A DNA stretch of 64,000 nt from Planctomycetaceae bacterium (GCA_017795105.1 CP051247.1:496001-560000); one strand, 5' to 3'; positions 8,623-18,938 are shown, counted from the first letter of the stretch. Made by a program: numbers and translations. The notes: generated by a model from the letters alone, not told the origin.

Positions 8623-10464
8623 TCAGGTCGCGGATTCTGTTGTTTCGTTCCGCGGCTTCGCCAGATACATCATCAGCACGGTCAGATCGGCCGGCGTGAT
8701 GCCGCTGATTCGTTCCGCCTGCCCGACCGTGACCGGTCGAATCCGGTTCAGCTTCTCCCGAGCCTCGACCCGCAGTTGGGTCAGCCCGGAATAGTCGAAG
8801 CTCGCTGGGATCTTCACCGCGTGAATCTTCGAGTACCGATCGATTTCCTTCTGCTGCTTTCGCAGGTAGCCGGAGTACATCGCATCGATCTCGATTTGTC
8901 GTGTAACATCTCGCGACAACTCCAGAGCAGTCGTCTCCGGCACCATTTCGCAGAGCGTTTCCCAGTTGACTTCCGGTCGACGCAGCCAGTCTTCGAGAGT
9001 CTGTCCCTGGTGCCGCTTCCCGCGGATGAACTCGAAGCCACGCTCGATTTCCGCGACCCGATGATCGAACATCCGCAGCCGTTCCGCTGAAGCGGTCCCG
9101 AGTTCGCGGGCAAGCGGAGTCAGTCGGCGATCGGCGTTGTCCTGCCGCAGAATCAGACGATACTCGGCTCGCGAGGTAAACATCCGATAGGGCTCATCGA
9201 CGCCCTTGGTCACCAGGTCATCAATTAGCACGCCGAGATAGGCCTGATTGCGATCGAGAATAAATTCCGGACGGCCTGCCACCTTCAACGCCGCGTTGAC
9301 GCCGGCGATCAGGCCCTGACCAGCCGCCTCTTCGTACCCGGTCGTTCCATTGAGCTGCCCGGCGAAGTACAACCCTTCGACCGACTTCGTTTCCAGGGTG
9401 GGTCGCAGCTGAGTCGGCGGCGCGAAATCGTACTCCACAGCGTAGCCGTACCGCATGATCTCGGCTCGTTCGAGACCGGGAATCGATCGGATCATCTGAT
9501 CCTGCACGTCACGCGGCAGGGAGGTCGAGATTCCATTGCAGTAGACTTCGTGCGTATTGCGGCCTTCCGGTTCCAGAAAAATCTGGTGGGAGGTCTTGTC
9601 GGCGAAGCGAACAACCTTGTCTTCAATCGAGGGACAATAACGGGGGCCGGTCGAATTGATCTGCCCGGAGTACATCGGCGCCCGATGCAGGTTCGCGCGA
9701 ATCAGTTCGTGAATCTCATGCGTCGTTTCAGTGAGATAACAGTCCATCTGCGGCTGCGAGATTCGTTCGGTCATGAACGAAAACGGTTCCGGATCGTCAT
9801 CGCCGGGCTGTCGCTGCAGTTGATCGAACTCGATCGTCCGGCCGTTCAACCGAGCCGGCGTTCCAGTCTTGAATCGCTCCAGCGAGAAGCCAAGACGGGA
9901 AAGCGAATCGGAAATCGTGCCGGTCGTGCCTTCACCGGCTCGTCCCCCCTGAGTCTTCGCTTCACCAGTATGCATGATGGCCTGAAGAAACGTGCCGGTC
10001 GTGAGAATGAGGGCAGGGCAGCGGTACTCGGCTCCGCCGCGAACGCGAATCCCGGTAATGCGGCCATCTTCAGTAAGCAGGTCCTCGACCATTTCCTGAC
10101 GCAGCGTCAGGTTGTCCTGCGATTCGACCCGCCACTTCATCGAGAACTGATAGGCCTTCTTATCGGCCTGAGCTCGCGGAGAGTGCATCGCCGGGCCCTT
10201 GGAGCGATTCAGCATGCGAAACTGAATGCCGGTCTCGTCGATCACGCGGCCCATTTCGCCGCCGAGTGCATCGATCTCGCGAACGATCTGCCCCTTGGCG
10301 ACGCCCCCGATGGCCGGATTGCAGCTCATCTGGCCGACGGTATCGCAGTTCATGGTCAGCAGAGCCGTGCGAGCTCCCATCCGCGCAGCAGCCAGAGCCG
10401 CTTCGGTTCCGGCGTGCCCGGCTCCGACCACAATCACATCAAAATCGTACTCGCTCCGACTCAT
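8623..10464 (-). CDS. mnmG: tRNA uridine-5-carboxymethylaminomethyl(34) synthesis enzyme MnmG (GidA)
   Basis: A 613-residue FAD protein close to the usual MnmG length. The N-terminal dinucleotide site VVGAGHAGTEAA and the block NPAIGGVAKGQIVREIDALGG are diagnostic of MnmG. The C-terminal GidA-associated helical domain is present, with YSGYLRKQQKEI and a close relative of the conserved LSxEAREKL region (LRVEAREKL). MnmG works with MnmE to add the carboxymethylaminomethyl group to U34 of several tRNAs in the cytoplasm. It is probably co-transcribed with the methyltransferase that follows 23 bases later. The only MnmE-family gene in this window (43541-44617) is far away and truncated. Confidence 0.95.
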   Translation of the reverse strand: MSRSEYDFDVIVVGAGHAGTEAALAAARMGARTALLTMNCDTVGQMSCNPAIGGVAKGQIVREIDALGGEMGRVIDETGIQFRMLNRSKGPAMHSPRAQADKKAYQFSMKWRVESQDNLTLRQEMVEDLLTEDGRITGIRVRGGAEYRCPALILTTGTFLQAIMHTGEAKTQGGRAGEGTTGTISDSLSRLGFSLERFKTGTPARLNGRTIEFDQLQRQPGDDDPEPFSFMTERISQPQMDCYLTETTHEIHELIRANLHRAPMYSGQINSTGPRYCPSIEDKVVRFADKTSHQIFLEPEGRNTHEVYCNGISTSLPRDVQDQMIRSIPGLERAEIMRYGYAVEYDFAPPTQLRPTLETKSVEGLYFAGQLNGTTGYEEAAGQGLIAGVNAALKVAGRPEFILDRNQAYLGVLIDDLVTKGVDEPYRMFTSRAEYRLILRQDNADRRLTPLARELGTASAERLRMFDHRVAEIERGFEFIRGKRHQGQTLEDWLRRPEVNWETLCEMVPETTALELSRDVTRQIEIDAMYSGYLRKQQKEIDRYSKIHAVKIPASFDYSGLTQLRVEAREKLNRIRPVTVGQAERISGITPADLTVLMMYLAKPRNETTESAT

Positions 10465-10476
10465 TCTTATTCTTCA

Positions 10477-10515
10477 TAAAAACAGAAACTCGCTGAATGC
10501 GTACAGTCAGCGAGT
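10477..10515 (-). terminator. Rho-independent terminator of the ThuA-domain gene
   Basis: Nine-base arms, ACTCGCTGA (10488-10496) and TCAGCGAGT (10507-10515), are followed on the minus strand by a T-rich tail (TTCTGTTTTTATG). It ends the ThuA-type gene just before mnmG starts. Confidence 0.6.
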
Positions 10516-10555
10516 ATTCTAGATGTCCAACTCTGTCAGGGAACCCCGCCGAGAC

Positions 10556-11563
10556 TTACCAGGCGAAATCCGACGGTTTGAGCCCCTTCTTGAAGTCGCC
10601 GAAACCGTAGAAGGACGGATCGTACTCTCCGACGATTGCAACATTGGCCTGCTCAGGAATCTTCTTCTCCATGCCAAGGCACCAGAACGAGGCGTTGACC
10701 AGCATCCGCCGAAGATCTTCGTTTTCGAGATCGATTGACGAACAGAACGTCGTGCAGAAGATGCGGGACGTCTTGCCGGACGAAGTCTCATAGTCGCGCG
10801 TCCAGGCGATCGGCATCATCGGTTCGTTCTTCTGACCCTCAACCGGAGGATCGTCCGGGTTCATTCCTGTCAGCACCTGCCCGCGAACGAGCACTTTGGA
10901 ATCGGCCGGCAATTCGCGGACGCCGTATACATCGGTCGGTCCCCAGAGATCTTCGACACCGTTCAGGATCGGATGATCGGCATTGGTCTGCTCAACGATT
11001 CCGCGTGTGCTTTCGAACTTGTGCTTACCATGGTGCGTGTACCAGGTTTCGCCAAACACTTCCTTCCCGAAACCGCCCGGCCACTCCGTGTTGGAATTGT
11101 TCCATCCATAGTGAGCATAGGAGGTGTCCGAATTCTTCGGAAAATTGAACGCGTGCGTGGAGGTCCGCAGTCCGATGATCGGCTTTCCCGACTTCAGGTA
11201 GTCGTCGAAATACTTCATGTCCTTATCGGGCAGGGCACGGAACCGCGTAAACAGAATGACAAGGTCCGCTGTCTTCAGGTTCTCCATTCCCGGGATATTC
11301 GTCTGATAGGTCGGTTCGATCTCACCGGTTTCCTGATTGACGGGGAACAGAACCGTGCATTTGAAGCCGTGATGGCGGGCCAGAATCTGCCCCATCATCG
11401 GCATGGCTTCTTCCGAGCGATATTCGTCGTCGCCGGAGATCAGCACGATATGCTTGCCAACCCCCGGGCCCTCTTTACCTTCGTAGACGACATACTGTTT
11501 TTCGCCGGCGTTCACGGCGGTCGAAATCGAAACGAGCAACGTCAGAAAAACGAGTAAGCGCAT
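10556..11563 (-). CDS. ThuA domain-containing secreted protein
   Basis: A 335-residue protein beginning at the ATG at 11563, which has AAAGGA nine bases upstream and opens directly into a signal peptide (MRLLVFLTLLVSISTAVNAG). An 18-residue upstream extension is possible but unlikely. The body is a ThuA/class-I-glutamine-amidotransferase-like fold (VLISGDDEYRSEEAMP, DLVILFTRFRALPD, KPIIGLRTSTHAF). ThuA-type proteins are common in planctomycetes, often near carbohydrate enzymes, but their reaction is poorly defined. The classical amidotransferase nucleophile Cys is not evident in the strand-elbow region. It lies 78 bases downstream of the small gene at 11642-11932. Confidence 0.82.
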   Translation of the reverse strand: MRLLVFLTLLVSISTAVNAGEKQYVVYEGKEGPGVGKHIVLISGDDEYRSEEAMPMMGQILARHHGFKCTVLFPVNQETGEIEPTYQTNIPGMENLKTADLVILFTRFRALPDKDMKYFDDYLKSGKPIIGLRTSTHAFNFPKNSDTSYAHYGWNNSNTEWPGGFGKEVFGETWYTHHGKHKFESTRGIVEQTNADHPILNGVEDLWGPTDVYGVRELPADSKVLVRGQVLTGMNPDDPPVEGQKNEPMMPIAWTRDYETSSGKTSRIFCTTFCSSIDLENEDLRRMLVNASFWCLGMEKKIPEQANVAIVGEYDPSFYGFGDFKKGLKPSDFAW

Positions 11564-11641
11564 TCGCAGTTCCTTTATGATCAGTCCCCAGAGTTGATCC
11601 GGGACCAGGTTGTCCATCTGCGGGAGAAATCCGAGAGTCGA

Positions 11642-11932
11642 TTATTTGTTCGATTTTTTCGGCTTGATCAGTCCCTTTTGCAGCTCGTCGACGACCACGG
11701 CCAGAATCGCCGGATCTTTCTTCTCCATGATATGATCGACGCGCGATGTCGGGATTTCGAGCCGCTCCAGCAGCTTCTGAGCCGTCTCCCATTTCTTGGC
11801 CGCCTGCTTGGGGCTGGCCAGATAGAGACTGGTCACCAGTTCGCTAAGCTTCTGCTCGTCGATCTGATCGCGGTTGTCGTAATACCGCTTGATGATGTTC
11901 TGCTGGTATCGCGAGTAATCCCGCTCCGCCAT
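11642..11932 (-). CDS. Small conserved hypothetical protein (96 aa)
   Basis: Starts at an ATG with GGGAGGAA just upstream and an extended -10 promoter further up. The 96-residue product is charged and mostly helical, with no signal peptide or membrane segment. It contains the Tyr/Arg-rich start DYSRYQQNIIKRYYDNRD and ends in a Lys-rich tail (KPKKSNK) that could contact nucleic acid (inference). I recognise no named family. The strong ribosome site, promoter and codon usage support a real gene. It may be co-transcribed with the ThuA gene. Confidence 0.75.
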   Translation of the reverse strand: MAERDYSRYQQNIIKRYYDNRDQIDEQKLSELVTSLYLASPKQAAKKWETAQKLLERLEIPTSRVDHIMEKKDPAILAVVVDELQKGLIKPKKSNK

Positions 11933-11961
11933 CGGACTTCCTCCCTGAATATCTGTTCGTC

Positions 11962-11967
11962 TTTATA
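11962..11967 (-). promoter_or_regulatory. Extended -10 promoter of the 96-aa gene
   Basis: On the minus strand the sequence reads TGCTATAAA, an extended -10 element (TGn followed by TATAAA). It lies about 30 bases before the ATG at 11932. No good -35 box is seen, which is usual for extended -10 promoters. Confidence 0.45.
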
Positions 11968-12135
11968 GCAAATCTGCCAGTTGTACCGGTTGGAGAGAAA
12001 TCAATCGCCACAAGCCGGGTTCTGTGACAGTCTGCCGCATTGCGATCAGCCTACAAAAACTGCAAGATAAATTCACGTCAGTTGATGCTGAACTGGCGAC
12101 CGATCAACCGCCATTCCACGATGGGGACCGCTGCG

Positions 12136-13311
12136 ATGAAGTTTTTCGCGTTTCACCTGATGCCCTTCGATAAACTTCCGGACGATTTCGAAGAGAAGTA
12201 CGAGACCGCCTGGACCTGGGTGCCGAATTCGCTTTACGACCCCGTCCACGGCCACACGCTTTACAATCGCTACCTCGATGAGCTCGTTTACGCCGAAGAA
12301 ATGGGCTTCGATGGCGTCTGCATCAACGAGCATCACCAGTCCGCCTACGGCCATATGCCGAGCCCGAACCTGATGGCCTCGATTCTGGCCCGGCAGACGA
12401 AACGGGTGAAAATCGCCGTCATCGGCAACGCACTCCCGTTTTACGATCCTCCCACTCGCGTCGCCGAAGAGTTCGCCATGATCGACGTCATCTCCGGCGG
12501 CCGCCTGATCGCCGGCATGGTCGTCGGGGGAGGCCCGGAGTACAACTCCTTCAGTATGAACCCGACTTACGCCCGCAGCAAATATCAGGAAGCTCTCGAC
12601 CTGATCGTTCGCGCCTGGACAGAACCGGGACCGTTCGAACATTACGGCGAGCACTGGAAGCTGAAGTACGTCAATCCCTGGCCGACTCCGTACCAGCAGC
12701 CGCATCCTCCGATCTGGATTCCCGGCGCAGGCAGCAAAGAAACCATCGATTTCGTCGCTGAGCGTCGCTACAGCTACATGGGCATTCCGTACTTCCACAA
12801 GTCGTTCTTCAAGAAGAACTTCGACATGTTCCGCGACGCCTGCGAAAAGAACGGCTACACCGCCGATCCGGAGCAGACCGGCTGGCTCGTTCCCATCTAC
12901 GTCGCAGAGACCGACGAGCAGGCGTGGGAAGAATACGAGAAGCATCTCTTCTTCTTCATCAACAAGTTGCTCAAGGGACTGGTCGTATTCCCGCCGGGAT
13001 ACACCTCCGCGAAGTCCATCGCCCGCATTGGCTCGGCTCTGAAGCAGTTCCTCGGCAACGTGAAGAACCGCGAGCAGATCGAAGAAGGGGGCTACGCCAT
13101 GGTCGGCAGCCCGGAGACCGTGCGACAGAAGATGAAGGATTACATCCAGGATCTCGGCGTCGGTAACATTCTGGGGCTGTTCCAGATCGGCACACTGCCC
13201 GCCGATCTCACAAAGAAGAACATGACGCTGTTTGGCGAGCAGGTGCTTCCGTATCTGCGTAAGGAACTTGGCGTCAACGTCGAAGACGCCGCTGCAGTCG
13301 CCTCGAAGTAG
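12136..13311 (+). CDS. LLM class (luciferase-like) flavin-dependent monooxygenase
   Basis: A 391-residue protein. The start chosen is the ATG at 12136 (MKFFAFHLMPF), where bacterial luciferase-like proteins normally begin; the frame is open 32 codons further upstream. Family features are the LYDPVHGHTLYNRYLDELVYAEEMGFDGVCINEHH segment (positions about 30-65, ending in the NEHH flavin-pocket motif), the ISGGRLIAGMVVGGG loop and the late MVGSPETVRQKM segment. Such enzymes use reduced FMN and oxygen to oxidise small organic substrates. The alpha/beta hydrolase gene follows 57 bases later in the same direction, suggesting a shared pathway, but the substrate cannot be read from sequence. Confidence 0.88.
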   Translation: MKFFAFHLMPFDKLPDDFEEKYETAWTWVPNSLYDPVHGHTLYNRYLDELVYAEEMGFDGVCINEHHQSAYGHMPSPNLMASILARQTKRVKIAVIGNALPFYDPPTRVAEEFAMIDVISGGRLIAGMVVGGGPEYNSFSMNPTYARSKYQEALDLIVRAWTEPGPFEHYGEHWKLKYVNPWPTPYQQPHPPIWIPGAGSKETIDFVAERRYSYMGIPYFHKSFFKKNFDMFRDACEKNGYTADPEQTGWLVPIYVAETDEQAWEEYEKHLFFFINKLLKGLVVFPPGYTSAKSIARIGSALKQFLGNVKNREQIEEGGYAMVGSPETVRQKMKDYIQDLGVGNILGLFQIGTLPADLTKKNMTLFGEQVLPYLRKELGVNVEDAAAVASK

Positions 13312-13368
13312 TTCCCCCGACCGACGATTTGATTGACACCATTTGTTTTCCCAGCACTGAGCCCGTTC

Positions 13369-14154
13369 ATGACCGTTCCTCACGAAACGTCCTTCGTCAA
13401 ACTCGGTAACAAAAGCATTCAGCTGACAGTCGGTGGCGAAGGTCCGCCGCTGCTCTATCTGCATAGTGCCGGCGGAGAAACCGAGTGGACCCGTTTCCAC
13501 GACATGCTTGCTCAGTCGTTCAAGGTCTACCTGCCGGCCCACCCCGGCTTCGATAATTCTGATGGACTGGACGAGATCCATTCCGCCGCCGATTATGCCT
13601 GGCATTACGTCGATCTGCTCAATGAACTCGGCCTGGACAATGTCCCGGTCGTCGGCTTCTCGCTGGGCGGCTGGATTGGCATGGAACTGGCCATACTTCG
13701 CCCCAGCCTGGTTTCGAAACTGGTCCTCGTAAACTCCGCCGGGATCCGCGTCGAAGGTGTCCCGATGGCCGAACTGTTCATCGACGAACTCGACAAACTC
13801 CGGGAATTGCTCTTCTTCGATCCCAATTCGCCGTACGTCGAAGAAGCGATGCCGCTCTCGTTCGAAGACTCCCGCATTCTGCTCTGGCTGAAAGCCCGCG
13901 AGGCCACTGCCCGCGTCGGCTGGAATCCCTACCTGCACAATCCGAATCTGCCCAAGCATCTGTTCCGCATCGAATGTCCCACGAAGATCATCTGGGGCCG
14001 CAATGATCAGCTGCTTCCGCTTGGCATCGGCGAATTCCTCGAGAAGGAAATCCCGAACGCCACCCTGCAGATCTTTGAGGAAACCGGCCACATGCTTCCG
14101 TTTGAACGGGCTGAAGACTTTACCGCCGCGACAAAGTCGTTTCTGCTCGGATAG
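13369..14154 (+). CDS. Alpha/beta hydrolase
   Basis: A 261-residue protein from an ATG at 13369; a TTG start 12 codons upstream is possible. It shows a complete catalytic triad by pattern: nucleophile Ser98 in GFSLGGW, acid Asp213 in WGRNDQLLP and His241 in ETGHMLP. The oxyanion region LHSAGGETEWTRFH replaces the usual HGxG with HSAGG. There is no signal peptide, so it is cytoplasmic. It lies downstream of a luciferase-like monooxygenase and is likely in the same operon. Hydrolases next to such monooxygenases often cleave an ester or C-C bond in the oxidised product (inference). Confidence 0.88.
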   Translation: MTVPHETSFVKLGNKSIQLTVGGEGPPLLYLHSAGGETEWTRFHDMLAQSFKVYLPAHPGFDNSDGLDEIHSAADYAWHYVDLLNELGLDNVPVVGFSLGGWIGMELAILRPSLVSKLVLVNSAGIRVEGVPMAELFIDELDKLRELLFFDPNSPYVEEAMPLSFEDSRILLWLKAREATARVGWNPYLHNPNLPKHLFRIECPTKIIWGRNDQLLPLGIGEFLEKEIPNATLQIFEETGHMLPFERAEDFTAATKSFLLG

Positions 14155-14197
14155 ATCCCCGCTGCTTCAGGCCCGGTGACAATTGCACAGAGGAATC

Positions 14198-14226
14198 GCG
14201 GACTGATCTTGACGAGATCGGTCCGC
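14198..14226. terminator. Hairpin downstream of the hydrolase gene
   Basis: Twelve-base arms, GCGGACTGATCT and AGATCGGTCCGC, pair with one mismatch around TGACG. The hairpin lies 44 bases after the hydrolase stop and upstream of murE. It has no U-run, so it may be a factor-dependent terminator or an RNA-stability element. Confidence 0.4.
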
Positions 14227-14322
14227 CAAAGGCACACTTCAGACAGTCAGGATGCCTGACGAAAACTTCCCTCACAATGACGTGAGATTGACTACGTGCT
14301 CGGTCAGGGACGACGTGCCACA

Positions 14323-15834
14323 ATGTGCTCCGCCTTTTCGCATCCGCCCATTTCGCAATTCAGTATTCGCCAGCTCTTGCCGTCTGCCAGTTTTGTCGGC
14401 TGCGGCGATATCCAGTTCCGCGACGTCTGTATCCATTCAGCTCGCTGCAAGCCGGGCGATCTGTTCATCGCGATGTCGGGGACGATTCATCACGGCTGCG
14501 ATTTCGTCGAAGACGCAATGTCCCGTGGCGCCCGAGGCGTGTTGACCGATACGCCACTCTCATGCGTCAACGCTCCCCAGTGCATCGTCAGCGATGTTCG
14601 CAGAACCTACGGCTGGCTTTGTCAGTATCTGCAGGGCCAGCCCGGTAACGATCTGAACCTGATCGGAGTCACCGGAACCAACGGCAAGACGTCCATCACC
14701 TGGCTGCTGCGATCTATTCTGCGAGCCAGCGGCAAGCAGCCCGGACTGCTCGGTACCGTCGAGAACGACGACTCTCGCAATCTCCCGTGTCCCTCGGCAA
14801 TGACGACACAGGACCCCGCGAATCTCGCACACTGGCTGCGACAAATCAGAGACGCGGGCGGCACTCACGCAGTGCTGGAAGTGTCGAGCCACGCGCTCTC
14901 ACAGAAACGTCTGGCTGGCATCCAGTTGCAGACGGCGATCATCTCGAACATTACGCAGGACCATCTCGACTACCACGGCTCGCTCGACGAATACTGCTCG
15001 GTGAAAGGACTCATCGCCGACTACTGCAAGTTCGACGGCCATTTGATTATCAATGGTGACGATCCTCGCATCCGTCAGTCGCTCGCCTGCAGACGCACAA
15101 CGATTAGTCCCATTACCGTCGGCTTCGGCGGTTCGTGTGAGTATCGGATCGAAATCACAAGCGAAAACGAACAGGGAAGCCAGTTCCTTCTGCGCGGCGA
15201 GGATTGCGAGCTCCTGATCGCGATTTCCATCCCGGGTCGGTTCAACATTTTCAACGCGGCACTTGCCGCCGTCGCGGCTCTAAAGCAGGGTTGTTCGCCG
15301 CAGCAGATTCAACAGGGACTTCGCACGGCTGCCTGGCCCCCCGGTCGATTGCAACGGGTTGAAACCGGACAGCCGTTCTCCTGTTTCGTCGATTACGCTC
15401 ACACGCCGGATGCCATCGAGAACATCATCGAGACGATGAGGCCACACGTTTCCGGCCGTCTGATCTGTGTCTTCGGAGCAGGGGGGAACCGCGATCGCAG
15501 CAAACGGCCCTTGATGACTCAAGCAGCATTAGCTGCAGATGTCGTTGTCCTGACGGCCGATAACCCGCGGCACGAGCCGCAGGTTCAGATCTTCAACGAC
15601 CTGCTCAGCGGATTCCCGGAAGGGGAAGAAGCCGATCTTCTCGAAGCCGATCGACGGTCCGCCATCGCCTGGGCGGTCGGCCACGCCGAGCCAGGAGACT
15701 GCGTTCTTATTCTTGGCAAGGGCCATGAGACGACACAGCAGGTCGGCGACAGCACGCAGACGTTCGATGACGTCGCCGAAGTGCAGAACGCGCTCCGTTC
15801 CCTTTCTGCAAACGTTCTGCAACACACCGCCTGA
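14323..15834 (+). CDS. murE: UDP-N-acetylmuramoyl-L-alanyl-D-glutamate--2,6-diaminopimelate ligase MurE
   Basis: A 503-residue cytoplasmic Mur ligase from the ATG at 14323; a GTG nine codons upstream is an alternative. The ATP loop is GTNGKTS (118-124). The carbamylated-lysine region is YCSVKGL (Lys228). The C-terminal domain carries DNPRHEP (413-419), whose DNPR is the signature of ligases that add meso-diaminopimelate rather than lysine. It catalyses ATP-dependent addition of the third residue of the peptidoglycan stem peptide. murF follows 20 bases later, so the two form an operon. With dapB at 57.5 kb this supports a meso-DAP wall. Confidence 0.94.
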   Translation: MCSAFSHPPISQFSIRQLLPSASFVGCGDIQFRDVCIHSARCKPGDLFIAMSGTIHHGCDFVEDAMSRGARGVLTDTPLSCVNAPQCIVSDVRRTYGWLCQYLQGQPGNDLNLIGVTGTNGKTSITWLLRSILRASGKQPGLLGTVENDDSRNLPCPSAMTTQDPANLAHWLRQIRDAGGTHAVLEVSSHALSQKRLAGIQLQTAIISNITQDHLDYHGSLDEYCSVKGLIADYCKFDGHLIINGDDPRIRQSLACRRTTISPITVGFGGSCEYRIEITSENEQGSQFLLRGEDCELLIAISIPGRFNIFNAALAAVAALKQGCSPQQIQQGLRTAAWPPGRLQRVETGQPFSCFVDYAHTPDAIENIIETMRPHVSGRLICVFGAGGNRDRSKRPLMTQAALAADVVVLTADNPRHEPQVQIFNDLLSGFPEGEEADLLEADRRSAIAWAVGHAEPGDCVLILGKGHETTQQVGDSTQTFDDVAEVQNALRSLSANVLQHTA

Positions 15835-15854
15835 CTCAACGCGATTGGCCGCTG

Positions 15855-17249
15855 ATGAATCCTCTGAGCCTGACCGAACTCGCCGACATTGTCGACGGCC
15901 GGCTCATCGCGGCTTGTGACTCGCTTGATCCCTGTGTCGCGCGTACCGTCAGCATCGATTCCCGTTCCCTCCAGCAGGGCGAATTGTTTCTCGCACTGGT
16001 CGGCAAGAACGGCGACGGACACGATTTCGTCGATCATGCCCGTCAGCGAGGAGCAGCCGCTGCAATTGTTGAGAGATCGTCGAACGCCGCGTTGCCGCAG
16101 ATCGTGGTGAGCGACACCCGGGCTGCCCTGTGGAGAATGGCTCACTGGCAGCGTCAGAACTCGGACACGCTGATCATCGGGATCACAGGCTCCGTCGGCA
16201 AAACGAGCACGCGGAGTATGCTGCACGGCGTCCTTTCGACGCAGTTTCAGGGGCAGCAGAGCCCTCAGAATTTCAACAATGAGCTCGGCGTGCCGCTCAG
16301 TCTACTCCAGATCAATGCCGACGATGAATTCGCCGTCATCGAAATCGCAGCAAATGGCCCCGGCGAGATTGCTCGACTTGCCGACCTTGCTCAACCAGAG
16401 ATCGGAATCCTCACGTCGATCGGCCCGGCTCATCTGGAAGGCTTCGGTTCCCTGACAGGGGTCATCCAGGAGAAGAGTCAGTTGCTCGCGGCGTTGCCAG
16501 CCTCGGGCCTCGCAGTTTTGCCCGACCATCTCGCGGTGCTTCCCGGAATTCGAACCGCTCTGAACTCCAGGATCATCACCATCGGGGCCGGCCCGCACTG
16601 CACCTTGGCCGGAAATGAGAGCGAAAGACAGTCAGGCGGTCTGAGATTTCACATCGGCGAAATGAACTTTCATTTACCAGTGCAGGGTAGTCATCTTCTC
16701 AATTCCGCTCTCATCTGCATTGCGATCGGACGCGAACTCGGCCTCAGTGACGCACAGATCCAAACAGGCTTCGATCGTTTTCGCGGCATGCCGGGGCGAG
16801 CGAACATCAAAGCAACCAGCTTCGGCTGCATCATCGACGACTCGTACAATGCCAACCCGCTTTCCATGACGGCCGGACTCGACCTGCTGCGGTGTCAGGC
16901 AAACGTTCATCGACGGATCGCTGTCCTCGGCGACATGGCAGAACTTGGCCCGGAATCGGTCTCCCTGCATCGGAAGGTCGGGCATCGCGTCGCCAGCAGT
17001 GCCTGCGATTGTCTGATTACCTATGGGCCGCTCGCCTGCGAAATCGCTCGCGGTGCTCACACGGCCGGGATGTCTGCGAGTCGGATCGCCTGTTTTGAGA
17101 CGATCTCCGATCTGATGCCGATCCTCTCGCTCTGGATCGAACCGGGCACAGCCGTACTCGTGAAAGGCTCGCGCTCCATGCGGATGGAATCGATCGTCGC
17201 CGCCCTTGAGGCGGACACACAGGCCAGCCCGATCCGACACGCGGCCTGA
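15855..17249 (+). CDS. murF: UDP-N-acetylmuramoyl-tripeptide--D-alanyl-D-alanine ligase MurF
   Basis: A 464-residue Mur ligase, the usual MurF length. The N-terminal UDP-binding domain begins SLTELADIVDGRL and includes SIDSRSLQQGELFLAL, matching the MurF pattern DSR...GxLFxAL. The ATP loop is a variant, TGSVGKTS (111-118), which is common in MurF. The central domain has QSPQNFNNELGVPLSLL and the C-terminal domain DDSYNANPLSM and VLGDMAELG, both typical. It adds D-Ala-D-Ala to the UDP-MurNAc-tripeptide in the cytoplasm. It is the second gene of the murE-murF operon and converges on the small gene at 17259. Confidence 0.95.
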   Translation: MNPLSLTELADIVDGRLIAACDSLDPCVARTVSIDSRSLQQGELFLALVGKNGDGHDFVDHARQRGAAAAIVERSSNAALPQIVVSDTRAALWRMAHWQRQNSDTLIIGITGSVGKTSTRSMLHGVLSTQFQGQQSPQNFNNELGVPLSLLQINADDEFAVIEIAANGPGEIARLADLAQPEIGILTSIGPAHLEGFGSLTGVIQEKSQLLAALPASGLAVLPDHLAVLPGIRTALNSRIITIGAGPHCTLAGNESERQSGGLRFHIGEMNFHLPVQGSHLLNSALICIAIGRELGLSDAQIQTGFDRFRGMPGRANIKATSFGCIIDDSYNANPLSMTAGLDLLRCQANVHRRIAVLGDMAELGPESVSLHRKVGHRVASSACDCLITYGPLACEIARGAHTAGMSASRIACFETISDLMPILSLWIEPGTAVLVKGSRSMRMESIVAALEADTQASPIRHAA

Positions 17250-17258
17250 TCAGCTCTT

Positions 17259-17579
17259 CTACTTCAGTGGATACTCGGTAATCGGAATCCCCTGGCTTAC
17301 GACTTCTCGAAGTCGTTCATAGCCGCGCGTGACCCGTTCAATGCGCTCGCTTTCCGCTTCGGGATCGGGAAGCTCAACGCCCGTAGAGTGCGTGTACTTC
17401 TCGTGGCGAATGTAGCGAGACAGCTCGTGATCGCAGTGCAGATGTCGCTCCGGGGCTCCGAACAACTCGTGCAGCTGGACTTCACCGAGAACATAGCGAA
17501 GGTAGAGCGCGCTCTCGATGATGTTCTTCACCGGCTCGCCACAGATCTCGCAATTGTAACCCTGATCACACTTCGCCAC
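17259..17579 (-). CDS. Small Cys/His-rich conserved hypothetical protein
   Basis: The preferred start is the GTG at 17579, because AAGGA lies eight bases upstream; a GTG at 17612 would add 11 residues. The product of about 106 residues contains CDQGYNCEICGEPV, a compact Cys cluster of zinc-ribbon type, and later HLHCDHELSRYIRHEKYTHS, with several His that could complete a metal site (inference). The rest is helical and charged. No signal peptide or membrane segment is present. I do not recognise a named family. It follows the NagB-like gene in the same direction, but a terminator lies between them. Confidence 0.72.
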   Translation of the reverse strand: MAKCDQGYNCEICGEPVKNIIESALYLRYVLGEVQLHELFGAPERHLHCDHELSRYIRHEKYTHSTGVELPDPEAESERIERVTRGYERLREVVSQGIPITEYPLK

Positions 17580-17632
17580 GGTTCGATCCTTCAGACGTCC
17601 TTCCCGGTACACTCCGGTGGAACGTCATCAAC

Positions 17633-17665
17633 AAAAAACTGGGACCGACCCAATGACGATCCCAG
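17633..17665 (-). terminator. Rho-independent terminator of the NagB-like gene
   Basis: On the minus strand CTGGGATCG pairs with CGGTCCCAG (one bulged or mismatched position) and is followed by TTTTTTG. It lies about 50 bases after the NagB-like stop codon. Confidence 0.65.
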
Positions 17666-17714
17666 CGTTTCCTCATTCAAAAGCGAAGAGCCGATTGAAT
17701 ACCGGCCTCGCCAA

Positions 17715-18665
<951 letters not shown>

Positions 18666-18938
18666 CAGGCGGCTCCTTTTCGGAATACAAATATCGGTGG
18701 GACAAACTCTGCGGGGGAGCAAGCGACTTTGTTGGGAAACAGTCTATACCATCCGCCAGATGCCGCCAAACGACTCGCGTTTCTTCGATGCCAAACCAAT
18801 CGACACCCGTCGATCCTCGAGCACTTCGGCTCTCGGCACAACAAAGTGCCAATTCTGGAAGAATGCTTAACCCGTTTCCGTAAAAACGCTACATTTGCAG
18901 CCCATCCCTTCGATTCCGAACTCACACAGGTCGGCACT

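Noticed and set aside
8623..10464. TrmFO instead of MnmG
   Set aside because: The length of 613 residues and the C-terminal GidA-associated domain fit MnmG; TrmFO is about 450 residues.
12073..14091. Long minus-strand frame opposite the monooxygenase and hydrolase genes
   Set aside because: It spans two well-supported plus-strand genes and the gap between them and shows no recognisable domain.
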